Shown piece after piece: positions 21,568 through 34,022 of a stretch of 64,000 bases of DNA. Under the pieces are notes generated by a model that saw only the letters and a list, made by a program, of their open reading frames with translations, was not told the origin of the DNA and did not search any database. The translations under genes and the position numbers were made by a program. Position 1 is the first letter of the stretch, and each line of letters starts with the position of its first letter. Origin of the DNA: Meloidogyne chitwoodi (lineage: Eukaryota > Nematoda > Chromadorea > Rhabditida > Meloidogynidae); assembly GCA_015183035.1 (NCBI GenBank), contig JACZZP010000005.1, positions 1,302,001 through 1,366,000 on the forward strand, read 5' to 3'.

Positions 21568-24500
21568 TTAAGATAAACTATTTCTGGCAGTTATATATTT
21601 ATTAATACTACTTGTAGTCGAATTTTCAACTGTTGATTCCTTTTTTTGATCTTTTCTTTCTTCTAATTGTTTTTCTTCTTTATTTTTTTGTTGTAAAGTA
21701 TTTGGTTGTGAGGAAGAAGATGATAAATCTACAAGATATTTTATTTCAATTAATAAACAAAAAATTATAAACTATAATCTTGTCAACAAAAAATCAAACA
21801 AAAATTAAATAATTAAAAATCTACTTTTTTACCTTTAATTTGTCTCTCATATTCAGGTTGTGTATGAGATCTCTTTCTATGTTGAACAATTGAATTATCT
21901 TTTAATTTAGGTTCTATTTTTCCTTTAGAATTAGATGGACTTCCTGTTCTTGAAGAAGAGCCTGAACTTAGACTAAATGTTTTGGAATATTCAATTTCAT
22001 TTAATGCTTTTTTAGTTTTTGGAGAAAATGGGGGAGGATGAAGTAATTGTTCTGAAACGTTAACTACAGAGATTTTTGGACTTTTATTAAAAGAACGGTG
22101 TCGTCTATTATGTGAAGTATAATTAGCTTCAAAATCGTCCATAAATGCTTTAGCTTAAAAAAAGAACAATTTTTGTTAAAAAATTAATAAAAAAATAACA
22201 AATTTTTTTAGTTCTATTGTTTGGAGAAAATTCTTTTATATCATCAGGAAATGAAGAACATCTTTTTAAAGCAGTTCCTTCATAACCAAAATAATTAATC
22301 CAAAGAGATTGAACTAATTCAGTACCAAAAATAACTGAAAAAAATATTAAAATTATTAAAAAAAATTTTAATTTTTACACCTCCAGTGTGAAGAGTAAGC
22401 AATCGAATGACAAAAAGGCCATCAAGACGTAAATAGTTATTAATAAAATGCTCAACTTCTTTTTTACTTTCTGATAAATAGAAAATAATTTACTATATAA
22501 TATTTTTTTAAATTCAAATATAATTATTATAAAATAGAAATTAAAATGTAAGAAGTTGGGGATGACATTTCAGGTCTGGAACAGGGTTGCACCGGGTTGA
22601 CCTCGAGTGTCGAGTCGGGTTTCGGGTCGCCGAAATTTCCTCGGGTCGGGTTTCGGGTTGAGCTCGAATGTCGGGTCGGGTTGGGTAGATTTTCATAAAT
22701 TTCGGGTAGTTTTAGTGCCACAGGCGAAAATTTTGCATATTTTTTCTTTAATTGCCAAAAATTCCGTTTTTTTTGCGCCGCAGGCGAAAATTTTAAAAAA
22801 ATTTTGCATTTCAGTAAGACAAAATTTTTTTAACTTGTTAAACCTCTTACAAAAAAATTCCCTATTTAGCGCCGCAGGCGAAAATTTTTAAAAAATTATT
22901 CCACCTTAGTTGCCAAAAATTCACCTTTTTTAGCGCCACAGGCGAAAATTTAGGAATTTTAATTTATTTAAAAAATTGAAAAACGAGCGAAAAATAAAAG
23001 CAGGCGGTAATTAATGTACACGAAATTATTTATCCATATTTAGGAATCGAACCCCCATTTCCTAAAGAGTAGACTACGCTACTAACCAATCAACCACAAG
23101 CGCACCTATAGTAAAGCTATTTAAAATAAGAATAAATTTTTCATTTATTTATTTTTCTCTCCTCCATGCAAAAGGTTCAGGGAAGTAAAGAGAAAGAAGG
23201 AAAAATTTTTTAAATGTCGGGTATCGGGTAATACTGAAAGGGTCGGGTTTCCGGGTCGGGTTTTCCAAAATTTCTCGGGTCGGGTTTCGGGTCGAAAAAA
23301 AGGCCGGGTTTCGGGTAACCCGATGCAACCCTGGTCTGGAAATGCCAGCCTTCCAATTTTTTAAATAAATTTTTAATGAATACCATGAGGGTCAAAAGTC
23401 ATCTCGCACATTTCCAAATGCATAGCAATAAATCGACGATTAGGCCAAGGAAACACAACAACCGAAATCCAAAAAAGAAAAGAGCCAAAAGTTAAAATAA
23501 GAAGAAATAAATACCTAAAATTGGATTGATTTTCTTGATTAAATTAAAAAATCTTTTTAAAATAATTACCAAAACCAAAGAAGTACAAAAATCTTAAAAA
23601 AAATAAAAATGTTAAGAATAAAAATTAAATTAAAAACTTTTTCATTAAAAATATTAATGACTAAAACACATTGAATTGTATAATCCTGTAAATTTCCCAT
23701 CACTCGAACCTTAAAATAATTAAATTATAAAATAAATATTTTAAATTTTACTTCAAAATCGCAAAGAGAAACACGCGGAAAAATTCCACTTTGCTCCCAG
23801 GTTGTACCATTTAATAAATCAAGTAATGCACCAAATCCATAAAAGGAGTACTTACTTGTCTCCAAAAAACTAAAATAATTTTTAAAATAAATTAATTTAA
23901 TAAAAACTAAAAAAAAGAATTCTAATTTATAAAAAGTTCTAACGATAAGAGCAATAATTCTTAAGTAAAAAAATATTTTAAATAAACCATTCGTTTTACC
24001 TATTCATAATTAAAAGTTGGGAAGAAACATTAAAAAGATAACAAAATTTTGTAAGTAAATAAATAACAGTAACATATGAAGCAGAATATGGCAAATTAAA
24101 AAGGCGAACAACTCGATGTGGGCGAATTTGATGTTTTTTTAAATGTTTATGAAAACGAAGAGCTCCTTGTAGATGAAGCTTTATATTTATATTTATAATA
24201 AATAGAATTAGATTAATTTAAAACAAAAAAATTACCGTCATGGCACGAATATTAGCTTTTCTAATTTCTGGTTTTATGTTGTTAGGATCAGAAGACATTT
24301 TAATTATTTCACTAATTTTTATGCCTAAAATTTAAAAATTATTTTAAAAGTTAGAGAGAATAAAAATAACCTGAATGACCAGACATATAAGACCAAAGAA
24401 GATAAGGAAGTCGAAAACAGGACGCTTCCAAAAGAAGAAAAAAAGGAACCTTTTAAAAATAAATAAAATATTCATTTTTTAATTTAATTAACAAACCCAT

Positions 24501-25080
24501 TGGTAATAACTAATTCTTCGTTGTCCTCTTTCGATTTTAGCTACATTCTCTACAAAAGTAGAGGGTGCTACAAAATATGTGTCCTGTAATTATTTTCTAA
24601 TAAAATTTAAAAAATTAAAAAACCTGAGCCCAGCAATAATTTTCAGCATACTAAAAATAAAAAATAGATAAAAGTATGAAAAAATAAAGATATAGATAGA
24701 CCTGCTCCCAAGCACCAGAAAAGATATCTGGAACAAGGCATTCTATAGGTTTGCCACCAAATTGCTTTAAATATTTTTCTTTTTTAAATTAGAGTTAAAA
24801 AAAAGAATAAACCTTAAAACTGATAAGAATAGATAACCCAATCAACAGATTTGTAGTAAAATAGCTGTGCAACCTATCGACAAAATCCCGATCGTCTGTC
24901 TCCGACACATAACGCATCATTGCAAGGGCCTAAAAATTAATGATTAAAATAATTTGTAAGTAAATCTTAAAGTCCCCAAACCCATATAAAATTGTTAGAA
25001 AAGAAAGTTGATATACCCCGATTTATAAAATTAAACTATTTAAAATTTTATTAATGTTATCTCACCGTAGTCAACACCAT
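21568..25080 (-). CDS. Innexin gap-junction subunit
   Basis: Four-span gap-junction protein of the plasma membrane. Exon 1 is only MVLTT (25080-25066), spliced to [20 protein letters not shown]; then [20 protein letters not shown] (TM1), [20 protein letters not shown], and the family signature [20 protein letters not shown] (TM2), [12 protein letters not shown], a third span around [14 protein letters not shown], the extracellular loop [20 protein letters not shown] with [20 protein letters not shown], then [15 protein letters not shown] (TM4), [20 protein letters not shown], and a Ser-rich cytoplasmic tail ([12 protein letters not shown]) ending [13 protein letters not shown] start with short exon 1 is usual for innexins. 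One intron, 22471-23383, is enlarged to 913 bp by a transposon. The exact C. elegans orthologue is not assigned. Confidence 0.93.
22717..22949 (+). repeat. Four spaced GCGCC(G/A)CAGGCGAAAATTT motifs
   Basis: Near-identical 19-bp motifs at about 22717, 22777, 22870 and 22931, separated by 60-90 bp of A/T-rich DNA that itself repeats TTGCCAAAAATTC. This could be a subterminal transposase-binding array inside the hAT-like element. Confidence 0.6.
23033..23110 (-). repeat. tRNA-like segment with Pol III A and B boxes (SINE head?)
   Basis: On the minus strand, TGGTTGATTGG (23096-23086) matches the A-box TRGYNNANNGG and GGTTCGATTCC (23053-23043) is a perfect B box, 32 nt apart as in a tRNA gene. 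T-stem, D-stem and acceptor stem do not pair well, so it is not a working tRNA but a tRNA-derived sequence, as found at SINE 5' ends. Confidence 0.65.
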
Positions 25081-26016
25081 TTCTTTCTTTGAACATAAGC
25101 GTTGATAAAATTATTATAAAAGATCTAAAATAGTCAAAATTTAGTTAATAATAGAATAAAAATATTTTTCCTAAAAATTTATATAAAAAAATATTTTATT
25201 TATTATTTTTCCTAGCAAAACAAAGGACATAAATTATCTGTTAAAAATATATTAAAAGATTTAAAGCTTTTCAAAAAATAAATAAGAGCAAATATTTAAT
25301 CAATATTTGGAAAATGTTATTTAATTTACAGGAGAATAAAGGGAATGTGCCAATTAATTTTAAAAAAATTATACAAAGCATAATCAAAGAATATTTATTC
25401 CTCTTTAAACTGCAAGTCAAACCAAAATATAAGGGATATCTGATCTAAGAATTTTCAAAAATATTCCACCAAACTAACAATTTTTTCGAGACTCGCAGTC
25501 TAAAAGAGAAAAGAGGGATTTTAAAAAATTAAAAGAAATTTAATGTCACGTTAATTGTAAAAAAGCGGACTTTTATATTGTTAGTGCTAAATATAAAAAG
25601 AGATAAATTTGACCGGTGATTTTTAGATGCTGTAAAATAATGACACTAATGTAGAGATATTGGTTATTAGTTTTATCTCTACATCAGTTATATAAAGCAG
25701 GTAGTCGAAAATAAACACAGAAAGCCAGTTTCCATAAAACTTAAAGTTTAAAATTTTTTTAATATTATTCAATTATTTGTGCCTTAAACGAGTCTAAAAA
25801 TTTTAAAATGAATGTATTTTATTCTATATCCATTTTCTATAATTTGTCGTGTAAAGTAAAATAATAAACAGAAAAATTGTAAATTTACATTGACAATAAA
25901 ACCAAAAATTATAAAAAGTAAAACCAAATTTTATCCAAAAAATTTAAAGTATTATTCGTTCGTTTTAAAGGGCTCAAAAGTAATCGAATCCATCAAAAGT
26001 AAATACTCACAGGCAA
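25081..26016. other. Intergenic between innexin start and ARL8 stop
   Basis: AT-rich, no exon recognised. It holds the hairpin at 25641-25691 and is the likely innexin promoter region. Confidence 0.55.
25641..25691. repeat. Hairpin ATGTAGAGATA / TATCTCTACAT
   Basis: Perfect 11-bp inverted arms ATGTAGAGATA and TATCTCTACAT around a 12-nt loop, with imperfect pairing extended outward (TGACACTA against CAGTTATA). Lies about 600 bp upstream of the innexin start. Confidence 0.5.
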
Positions 26017-26857
26017 TTAACGAGCAGTCTTTGAATGTTGGATTAACCACTGCAGTGTTATGTCTTAAAAAAGTAATTAAATTATTTTGGTTATTGTTAA
26101 ACTATTTCCCAGTAAACTAATAATAAGTCTAAAGGATATTTAAAACATTACATTTAAAAAATTGTTTATAGTTAAGAAAAAGAAAATAAGTATTGATAAA
26201 AAATTAACCAATATTTGACTTTTCCTTGCAAGATATCGAATAGCAGCAAATTTCTCGGTTTTGAATTGTAGAAAGGTTCATTTGCTCAATTAATTGCCCT
26301 TCATCTAGAGCATCAGGCAAATCTTTTTTGTTGCCAAGAACCAAAACAGGAATTGCTTCTAGTTGAGGTTTGTCTAACAATTGAATTAATTCACTTTTTG
26401 CTGCCTCCAATTTTCCTTGGTCAGCTGCATCCACCTATGAGAACAAAAGATAAAATTGCACAAAATTATTTACCATAAAAACAATAGCATTTACACCGCG
26501 GCAGTACCGCTCCCACATTGAACGAAAACGTGGCTGTCCTCCAATGTCCCAAAGCTGATAAGTTAAACAATTATGTTAAATTAATATCTATGACAAACCT
26601 TAATTGTAACATTTCCTTTTGTTATTTTCCGCATATTAAAACCAACTGTTGGAATCATATCCTCGGTAAATTGTCCACTCTAAAATGGTTAATAACAAAA
26701 CAATGAAGGTTAAAGAATAACAAACCGCGATAACATTTACAAAGGTTGTTTTTCCAGAGCCTTGTAACCCAACAAGGGTCAATTCCATTTCCTCCTTCCA
26801 AAACAACGAACGAATCCAGTCAAGCAATTTATTAATCATTGTAACAACACCAGCCAT
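26017..26857 (-). CDS. ARL8: ADP-ribosylation factor-like protein 8 (lysosomal GTPase)
   Basis: Arf-like small GTPase that recruits kinesin adaptors and tethers to lysosomes and, in nematode neurons, to synaptic vesicle precursors. Starts [20 protein letters not shown] with the amphipathic N-terminal helix; G1 [15 protein letters not shown], switch region [21 protein letters not shown]3 [20 protein letters not shown]4 [14 protein letters not shown]5 [11 protein letters not shown]. The last exon is easy to miss: after a 142-bp intron it adds [15 protein letters not shown], giving the usual ARL8 C-terminus and full length of about 185 residues. Like other ARL8 proteins it has no Gly2. Start at 26857. 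A repeat-bearing spacer lies upstream. Confidence 0.95.
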
Positions 26858-27454
26858 TGTTAAAAATTTAACGTAAATCTATTAAAAATAAGCTCTATGT
26901 ATATGAACAATTTTTTATAAATCTTGTGAAGCCATATATAAATAAATATGGTAAAGGGAATTTGGCTAAAAAGACCAAATTTTGAATTACAACATTTTAA
27001 TGTTAAAATCTTTTTGTCAAAAGATGAGAAATCTCTTTAAAAAATTCCGACTCATATATCACGCAGGGACACGCCCAAAAAGGCGAATGTAGTATCTCGC
27101 TTCCTTTTTATCTCTAATTCTCTTCATTAGATATACTATTGCGCGCCTATATGGCCGGCGCCTTTTCGGGCTGTACCCATCACACACGATCACAATTCAA
27201 AATGGAAACTTTCATAACATCGAAAAACAAAAGCAAACTAGAGTCTAGAGAGGGGTGTCTGGACGCTTATTGGTTCTTCAACATTTTATAAGAATTATAT
27301 TACGTGTGTGCAATAGATTTTAAGGAATTATTTAAATAGAAAATAGGCGATTTGAACCAATAAAAATAATAACTGTAAACAACAAAGAACAGTTTTATTA
27401 AATTATTTGAAAAAATAAATTTTAAAAATTGAAAAAATGAAAAACTTCCGAAAT
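26858..27454. repeat. Spacer upstream of ARL8 carrying second copy of GC-richer repeat
   Basis: 27102-27172 repeats the block of 14838-14928: TTTATCTCTAATTCTCTT, ATACTATTGCGCG, GGCCGGCG, CGGGCTGTACCC. Weaker similarity goes on to CAACATTTTA (27282 and 15217). The rest is AT-rich and without exons. Confidence 0.6.
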
Positions 27455-30400
27455 TCATTTTAATCTCGCATCGCCTAAGAAAAAGTTTAGAAAGCGATCA
27501 ATAAGAAAACAACAAAAGAGATCCCCTATTATGCAAAAAACCAAATTATTTCGAAGAAGTTCAGGCGTATGGACTAGTTCTGAAAATACATTTTGAAATA
27601 AATATTTAAAAAAAAAAGTAACCAAATTTATCATTAATTTCTGGGAAAATATTTGATGCAAATGTAATCATGACTAGGAAGGAACAGATTATAGAGTAGA
27701 ACATTGGCCGATTTTCTAAATTATTATTTTTAATAGAAAAAGTTTATTTTGAAAAGAAATTTTCTTCAATAAAGGTCAATCCCGAATCTGAGGAAGAAAA
27801 ATCCGCAAGAAAAAGTTAATAAACCTGTCAGACTTTCCATGAAAGGCTTTCCTCGATAATTCACTGCAAATGTGGCAATTTGAAGTGTTGATGACATAAG
27901 GTAAACAGCAGTGTTAAGCAAATTAGGTTTAAATTCTTTTTCGAGATCCACATTTTTGGATCTTGAATGAATAATATTTAATTAAAAGTGAAATAATACC
28001 TTTCTTCTAAAGTATGGGATAATCTAACAATATGAATTAAACAGGCAAAATGAACAGAAAATTGTAATGTGATTGTAGTCAGTGTATAAATGTTGAAAAT
28101 GTTAGCCATTGGTCGTTGTTTAGCAAGTGTTTTCAGCGGTTTTGATCGAGAAATGAAAAGAAAACAAGCAGCCAAAAAAATGCCTTGTACAGTTGCCTAA
28201 AGTAAAAAGATAGATAATAACATACATATTTAGAAACAATTATAGTAATCTAATGTTTTCAAAAACTCCTTTAAATTGAACCTGAGTATCAGAAAATTTA
28301 ACACCATCTAAATAAAGTACACTTTGGCTATAGGCAAGCACAAGAGCATTGAGTGCAAGGATTTTAAACATTTGCATAGTTGTAACCAAAGTACATCTCC
28401 CTTGCTTAATTATATTGCAAACTTAAAAATAAAAAAAAACTTCTTTAAAATATTAAAATAAAAACATACTTGACTGAATAGACGTAGATTTTGATGTAAA
28501 TGGAGCAGCATAAGAGGCGTCACCGAGTTTAACTTTTGCCTGATCTTCTTGTTCCATTTCACGCATCATCTGGTCCAAGCGATTCTTTAAAAACAAATAT
28601 GTAAATAAAAAAAAAAGATTAGTGCTTTACCTGCATTTGATTTTGTCGGGGTTGTTGCTGACGACCAGGTCCCTTTGCTTCATTTCGAGATACAATATGT
28701 GAAGGTAGATTTGTTGGTGTCTTCTTCGCTATTTTTGTAGAGGTTGAAATATCAATTTCTCCTTGAATTTGTTTGTCATCATTAGGCTGTGATAATAATT
28801 TTTCATCATTTTTTATTGGATGTGAGAGAAGTGCAACTCCAACTTCAGAATGTTTTAAAGCTCCAACATCGTTTGTTCTAAATAGCTTTATTAAAAGAAT
28901 AAAGAGAAAAAACAAACCCATCACCGCACATTAAAGTAACAAATCCCATGCGTTTCAATGAATTTACTGCCTTTTCCTTTTGTTTAGGTGACATTCTCGC
29001 ATAAACTCGAACATTTTCAAGAACTAAAATTTCAAAAAAAAATTAAAATAATTATATTACTTGTTTTAAATTTCCAAGATTCTAACGAATTAAGTAAATT
29101 CTCAAATGAAGAACCGGTTAAACAAAGCTCAAATTTGCGGTGACGAGCAAGTAGATGATTCTTGGTTAGAAGAACATCGGTAGTTAGACACGTAGCACCA
29201 TCAACTGAACGCCAAAGCCATTTATCATTGCTCCCTTGATTATCTGTAAAATGTAAGATTTATTTTGGAAATAAGAAGAACCTAATTGGTCCAAAATCAA
29301 AGCCATTCTATTTTTCCGAATAAATTTCAATTCATGTGCAACATGAAGAGCGGTCAGTACATTATCACCAGTTATCATTACTACCTAAATTTTTAAATTA
29401 AAAATTCCTTTTTTATTTAATAACACACCCTATGCGAAGAGTCAACAATTTCTCTAATCATTTGACGGCTATCTGCCTTCAAAGGGCAAGAAATGACAGC
29501 AAAGCCGGCAAAGCTCAGTTCGCACTCAAACTCGTGTCTAAAATTAATTATTAATAATAAATTGCTTATGAAGAAAAACCTTGGAGTTTCTCGAATTTGC
29601 TGCGTGCTCAAAGAACCAAGCTCTCGAATTCCTAAAGCAATAATGCGAGCCCCCGCCCTTGCAAGACTTTGATAATTTTCATCATAAAATTGAGGCAATT
29701 CAAGAAACTATTTAAAAATTATCTTAAAAAGTTAACGTTGATAAAAATTAAACCATTCCCCGAAGAACTTCTGGAGCTCCTTTCACTGTAACAATGCAAT
29801 TTGTAGTCGTTTGGCCAGACTGTTGATAGGCAGAAATAACCGTCATTCGCTTCATTTGACTTGAAAAGTGAAAACGACGGAGAATTTTTACTGGAGGAAT
29901 TTTTATTTTCTTTAGAGGAATAACAGAATCCTCTAAATTAATTAATAAAAATAGTTAAATAAAAAATTTAATGAACGTTTTGTAACATTCCAATCTAGCC
30001 ATTTTAAAATTGCTTTCTCTAATGGATCACCAACTAATTCATCATCAAAACGGACTAATGAATGACAAGAAGCGAGAGCACGAACAGATTTTAAATCGCA
30101 ATTAGATGGTAAACGAGCAATAGAAATTCCATTGTCTGAAATAGTTGACGAAGTATTATCAAGAAGTTCAGCCGATTCACTTAAAATAATATAAGACATA
30201 AAAATCTAAAAGTTCAGATAAACCTTTGTGTTAAACCAGCAACTCCTTCCATTACCAATTCATCAGTAGTTAACGTTCCTGTCTTGTCGAAGCAACAAAC
30301 ATCAATTTTGCCAGCAAAGGGAATTCGAAAAGGTTCTGTGCAGAATATTCCCAATTTTTGTAAAGCAAGTAAAGAATTATTAACAGCCAAAGATAATTCA

Positions 30401-32394
30401 ATTGGTAATTCGGGTGGAATCACGCTTGTTAAAATAAGTACACATTCCAAAAACAATTTGTAACGAGAACGGGTTTCATCCTCAGTTCCTAATAAAAAAT
30501 TAAATTTTAAACAAATTGGAAAAAAACCTTTTATCCAAAGATATGCAGAAGCTGCAATGGCGAAAATTAGAAGAAAAAGAATGAAGGCAAATGTTTCTAA
30601 ATTGTTAGCACTAACTCGTTTCACTCCAAACTTGAAGAAAAGTAAAAATTAAAGTTATTTGAAAAAAATATTTGGGCTAGCTACTATGTAAATATTTAAC
30701 TCTATTAAGATAAAATGTTGAAAATATTAAAGATACCATTATAGTTCTCAATAAACTGCCTTGGTTAGTATTAAATCCAGTTCGTAGAACATAACAAATA
30801 ACCCCGTTATCGGGAGCTTTTGTACCCGCCTCATTTTTTGCTAAAATTTTAGATTAGTTTTCCAATTTATTTTAATATAAATCAACCAGGAGGCGTATGT
30901 TGAAGAACTTTTGTCCCTCCAAACAAAACATGTAAACGACTATCAGCGTTTGAATCAAACAGTCTTTCTCCTTCCAATTCTTCAATAGATTCCTTCATTT
31001 GAGGAATAGATTCTCCCGTTAACATTGCCTCGTCACAGATTGCATGACCCCGTAATACTAAAATATTTTATTTATAAATAAAAAATTTAAAAAGAAACAT
31101 AAAAGATCGCAAGGAATTGACTTTTCTTCACCGGCTTTTGAAGAAGAAATGGAAATAACATCACCACAAATTAATTGATCTAATAAATACGGCTAAAACT
31201 TTATAGAGGAAATAATTCAAACCTGAAGATATTCTATTCCATCGTTTGCCACGATAGACATTAACTAAATAAGGCTTTGAACCCATATTTCTTAATTTTT
31301 AATAAAAATTAAATTTTGAGAAGAACAAAAAACCTGATTTCTGACATATTTCTCATTTGTTGTTTAACAATTGTTACCTAAAAAACAGTTTTAATAAATT
31401 TAATAAAAATTATAATACCTCAAAGGTCACCAACATGAAAAGCGTTAAAAGTGAATAATACCACATGTCCTCTAAAAAATGTTTTTTCAATAAAAATATA
31501 ATGTCAAAAAATTTTAAAATAAAAATACCTAAACACCAAAGGCCAACACAAAACACTTGAAAAATAAAGAAGGGTGCTGTTGCACGTTCAGTAAATAATT
31601 CAGAAAATTTCGGAACTTCCATTTCAACCCTTTAAAACAGATTTTATAAATTAAAAAATTTTTATTTAAAATACTTATTATTTCCATATTCGAATTGAAT
31701 TTCTTTAGCTTTGTCTTCATTTTCAATGCCTTTAGTATCTTGAAATATTCGAAATGGTAAATTTGTATTAAAAGTTATAGCATGAAACTAAAGAGAGAAT
31801 TAAATATTTTTTGAAAAATAACCTGTCCAGAATGTTCATCATATTTGTAGTGAATTTTTTGAAAACAAAAAGATAAACGTAAATTTCCATCAAGAAGCTA
31901 AAAATAAATTATATGTAAAAGTCATTTATTTTTTATAGATAAAAATAATAAAACAATTCACAAATCTAAACCTTTGTTTTAACAAGAGGAACAAATTCTA
32001 TCCATCCATTATTTGGTGTAGGCTTAACTTTAATCAACTGAGCATCATAGATAAGATCATTAACCTTTGTACAATTCAAAAAAGAATCAACTTCAACAAA
32101 CCAATAACAGAAAAGAGCAGTTAAAGCCTTAATTTTTCAAAATAAAATCTTAAATATTAAAATTATAAAACTTGAAAAATTAATATTCCAGCGGAAATTA
32201 TACACCCAAATTCCCAATAATCATAAAATCCAAGATTTTGCCAGAAAGCAATCCAGCATGCATGAAAAATCAAAAAAGGAGTCTAAAATAAATAATTGTA
32301 ATAAAAATAGAAATTAAAATACAATAAAAGCATGCATAAAAATTGGCCTTCTTCTATAGGCAGAAATGTGTTCAATAAGTTGATCAATAGCCAT
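27455..32394 (-). CDS. ATP13A1: P5A-type ATPase ATP13A1 (ER transmembrane helix dislocase)
   Basis: ER-resident P-type ATPase that extracts mis-inserted transmembrane helices. Starts [17 protein letters not shown], then two N-terminal spans and the A-domain with MLTGESIPQ; the P5A membrane signature [16 protein letters not shown]; the phosphorylation site [19 protein letters not shown]-domain [21 protein letters not shown]-domain [15 protein letters not shown] and [20 protein letters not shown]; and C-terminal spans such as [20 protein letters not shown], ending [12 protein letters not shown]. All catalytic motifs are intact. PPELP separates P5A from P5B (PPALP). More than twenty short introns. 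Corresponds to catp-8 of C. elegans. Start is the only ATG near the family's usual N-terminus. Confidence 0.95.
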
Positions 32395-34022
32395 GAAGAA
32401 ATTTTTAACTAAAATAAAAGAAAATAACTTAATTTAAAACACAAAAAATATTTTAGGATTGTAAGCTATAAATTCCAAAATAGCTCTCTCGATACTTTTT
32501 CTCTTGTTTTTTTTTCTAAAATTGTAAAAATTCTGAACAATAACGTGTCTATCGAAACTAATACTAAAAAATTCAAACCTAAAAACAAATTTATGCCTGG
32601 ACTCAAATAGTGGGACTCAACGATCAACCACATACAAACTTAGTAATCGTGTCCAGACATTTCGTCGACAGAAATTGCACGACATTTCGTCCCATCGGCA
32701 AAAAATCGTGAGCTCGGGTAAACGAAATGTAGTTTTTACCGTAGAGGTGAAATGTCGTGCAATTTTTTTTGACGAAATGTACAGGTCCTGTTAAGGTTAG
32801 AAATTTTGATTAAGCCGCCCATTCGGATTTTTTTGGATTTAGCCCAGATCGGGATTTTGCAAAAACTAGGATTCCGGACAGTGAAAAACATGGCTCGGTA
32901 AGAGCTGAGCACTTTTAGAATCTAGATTAAACAGTCAACTTAATTCAATAGAAAATTAAACTTTAAAACTATAATTAAAATGAGTGTTTCTGATATCCGG
33001 TCTTTAAGGATTGATACAAATAATATCTGAATATATTGGAAAAATAATTATATTTTTACAAATAAATTCTGTCAAAAGTTTACAAAAAAATACAACAAAT
33101 TAAAAAATATTTTTTAATAGATCAACCTTTATATTGATGGGGGACACATATATACAGTGTACATTACATAAAACAGAAAATTAAGTTTTTAAAGGAACGG
33201 AAGTTTTTGAATTTTAGCATTTTATTATAAAACAAAAATTATATACCAATTTTATATTTATTTATTTAACATATTTAATAATAAAATTAAATTTTTTTTA
33301 TTATGCTTTTAATATATTATAATTTTATTAAATTAATTATAATTTTTTAAAGCAATCCTATTAAAAAATATTCATTTCGCAAAACTCTAAAAATAATATA
33401 TTCATCTTTTTCAATCCAACCGGTTCTTTTTTACTTTTTTTTTTTAATTTTTACTTCTACTACAACTTATTTTTTTATTCATTTTTTCCATTTCTGTTCA
33501 TAAATACTTTTTCTTTCTTTATTATTATTATTTCCAAACATTTTATTTTAAAACATATTTTATTGCGCATATTTATTTATAATCGATTTAAAAATTGAAG
33601 TTTAATTTTTAAATAACACGTGGATTTCATACTTAAATATTATATGAAGAAAAAGTTTTTGGACTGAACAAATAAAGGGAGACATGAATTAATTTTTTAT
33701 TTGACAATGAGTTAAAAAAATATTCAAATTTATTTTTTTGTTATTTAATATTATTTAAATTATTTATTTTTTAACTTTATTTTTTAATAAATATCAGAAC
33801 AATTGATTTATTAAAAATTAATTTTTAAGTATTTAATTTTATAAAATTTAATTTATAATTTACTAATTTAACGAACGGTAATAGAGAGATTATCTAATTA
33901 TTTTTTTTCCTTTTATATTTAAATAAATAAAATAACACTAAATATAATTAATTAGTAATAAATTAAATATTTTTTTTAAAAAATAAATAAATATTAAATA
34001 ATTATTTTATATAAATAAATAA
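32395..34022. other. Intergenic between divergent ATP13A1 and AAAP transporter genes
   Basis: Contains the small palindromic element at 32651-32788; the rest, especially from 33000, is AT-rich without exons. Confidence 0.6.
32651..32788. mobile_element. Palindromic miniature element, copy 1
   Basis: Left arm GTCCAGACATTTCGTCGAC then AAATTGCACGACATTTCG; right arm is the inverse (CGAAATGTCGTGCAATTTTT, GACGAAATGTACAGG). Centre has GGCAAAAAATCGTG and GCTCGGGTAAACGAAATG. A second copy in the same orientation is at 56707-56843. No coding capacity. Confidence 0.8.

Larger units (their letters stand above)
22574..23341. mobile_element. Non-autonomous hAT-like element in innexin intron
   Basis: The element is 22582-23333 (752 bp). 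Its ends are inverted: left CAGGGTTGCACCGGGTT, right read on the other strand CAGGGTTGCATCGGGTT. It is flanked by identical 8-bp copies GTCTGGAA (22574-22581 and 23334-23341), which fit the hAT duplication pattern nTnnnnAn. Both ends carry runs of CGGGT/CGGGTTT with the G-rich strand on +, in direct rather than inverted orientation. Inside are four copies of a CAGGCGAAAATTT motif and a tRNA-like segment. No transposase is encoded. Confidence 0.88.

Noticed and set aside
22607..22891. 94-residue ORF in the innexin intron
   Set aside because: Lies within the hAT-like element and translates its CGGGT and CAGGCGAAAATTT repeats; not protein-like.
23033..23110. Functional tRNA gene on the minus strand
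   Set aside because: Only A and B boxes fit; acceptor, D and T stems do not pair and no convincing anticodon arm forms.
25890..26120. Plus-strand ORF MTIKPKIIKSK...
   Set aside because: Overlaps the last ARL8 exon in antisense and has no exon structure or recognisable domain.
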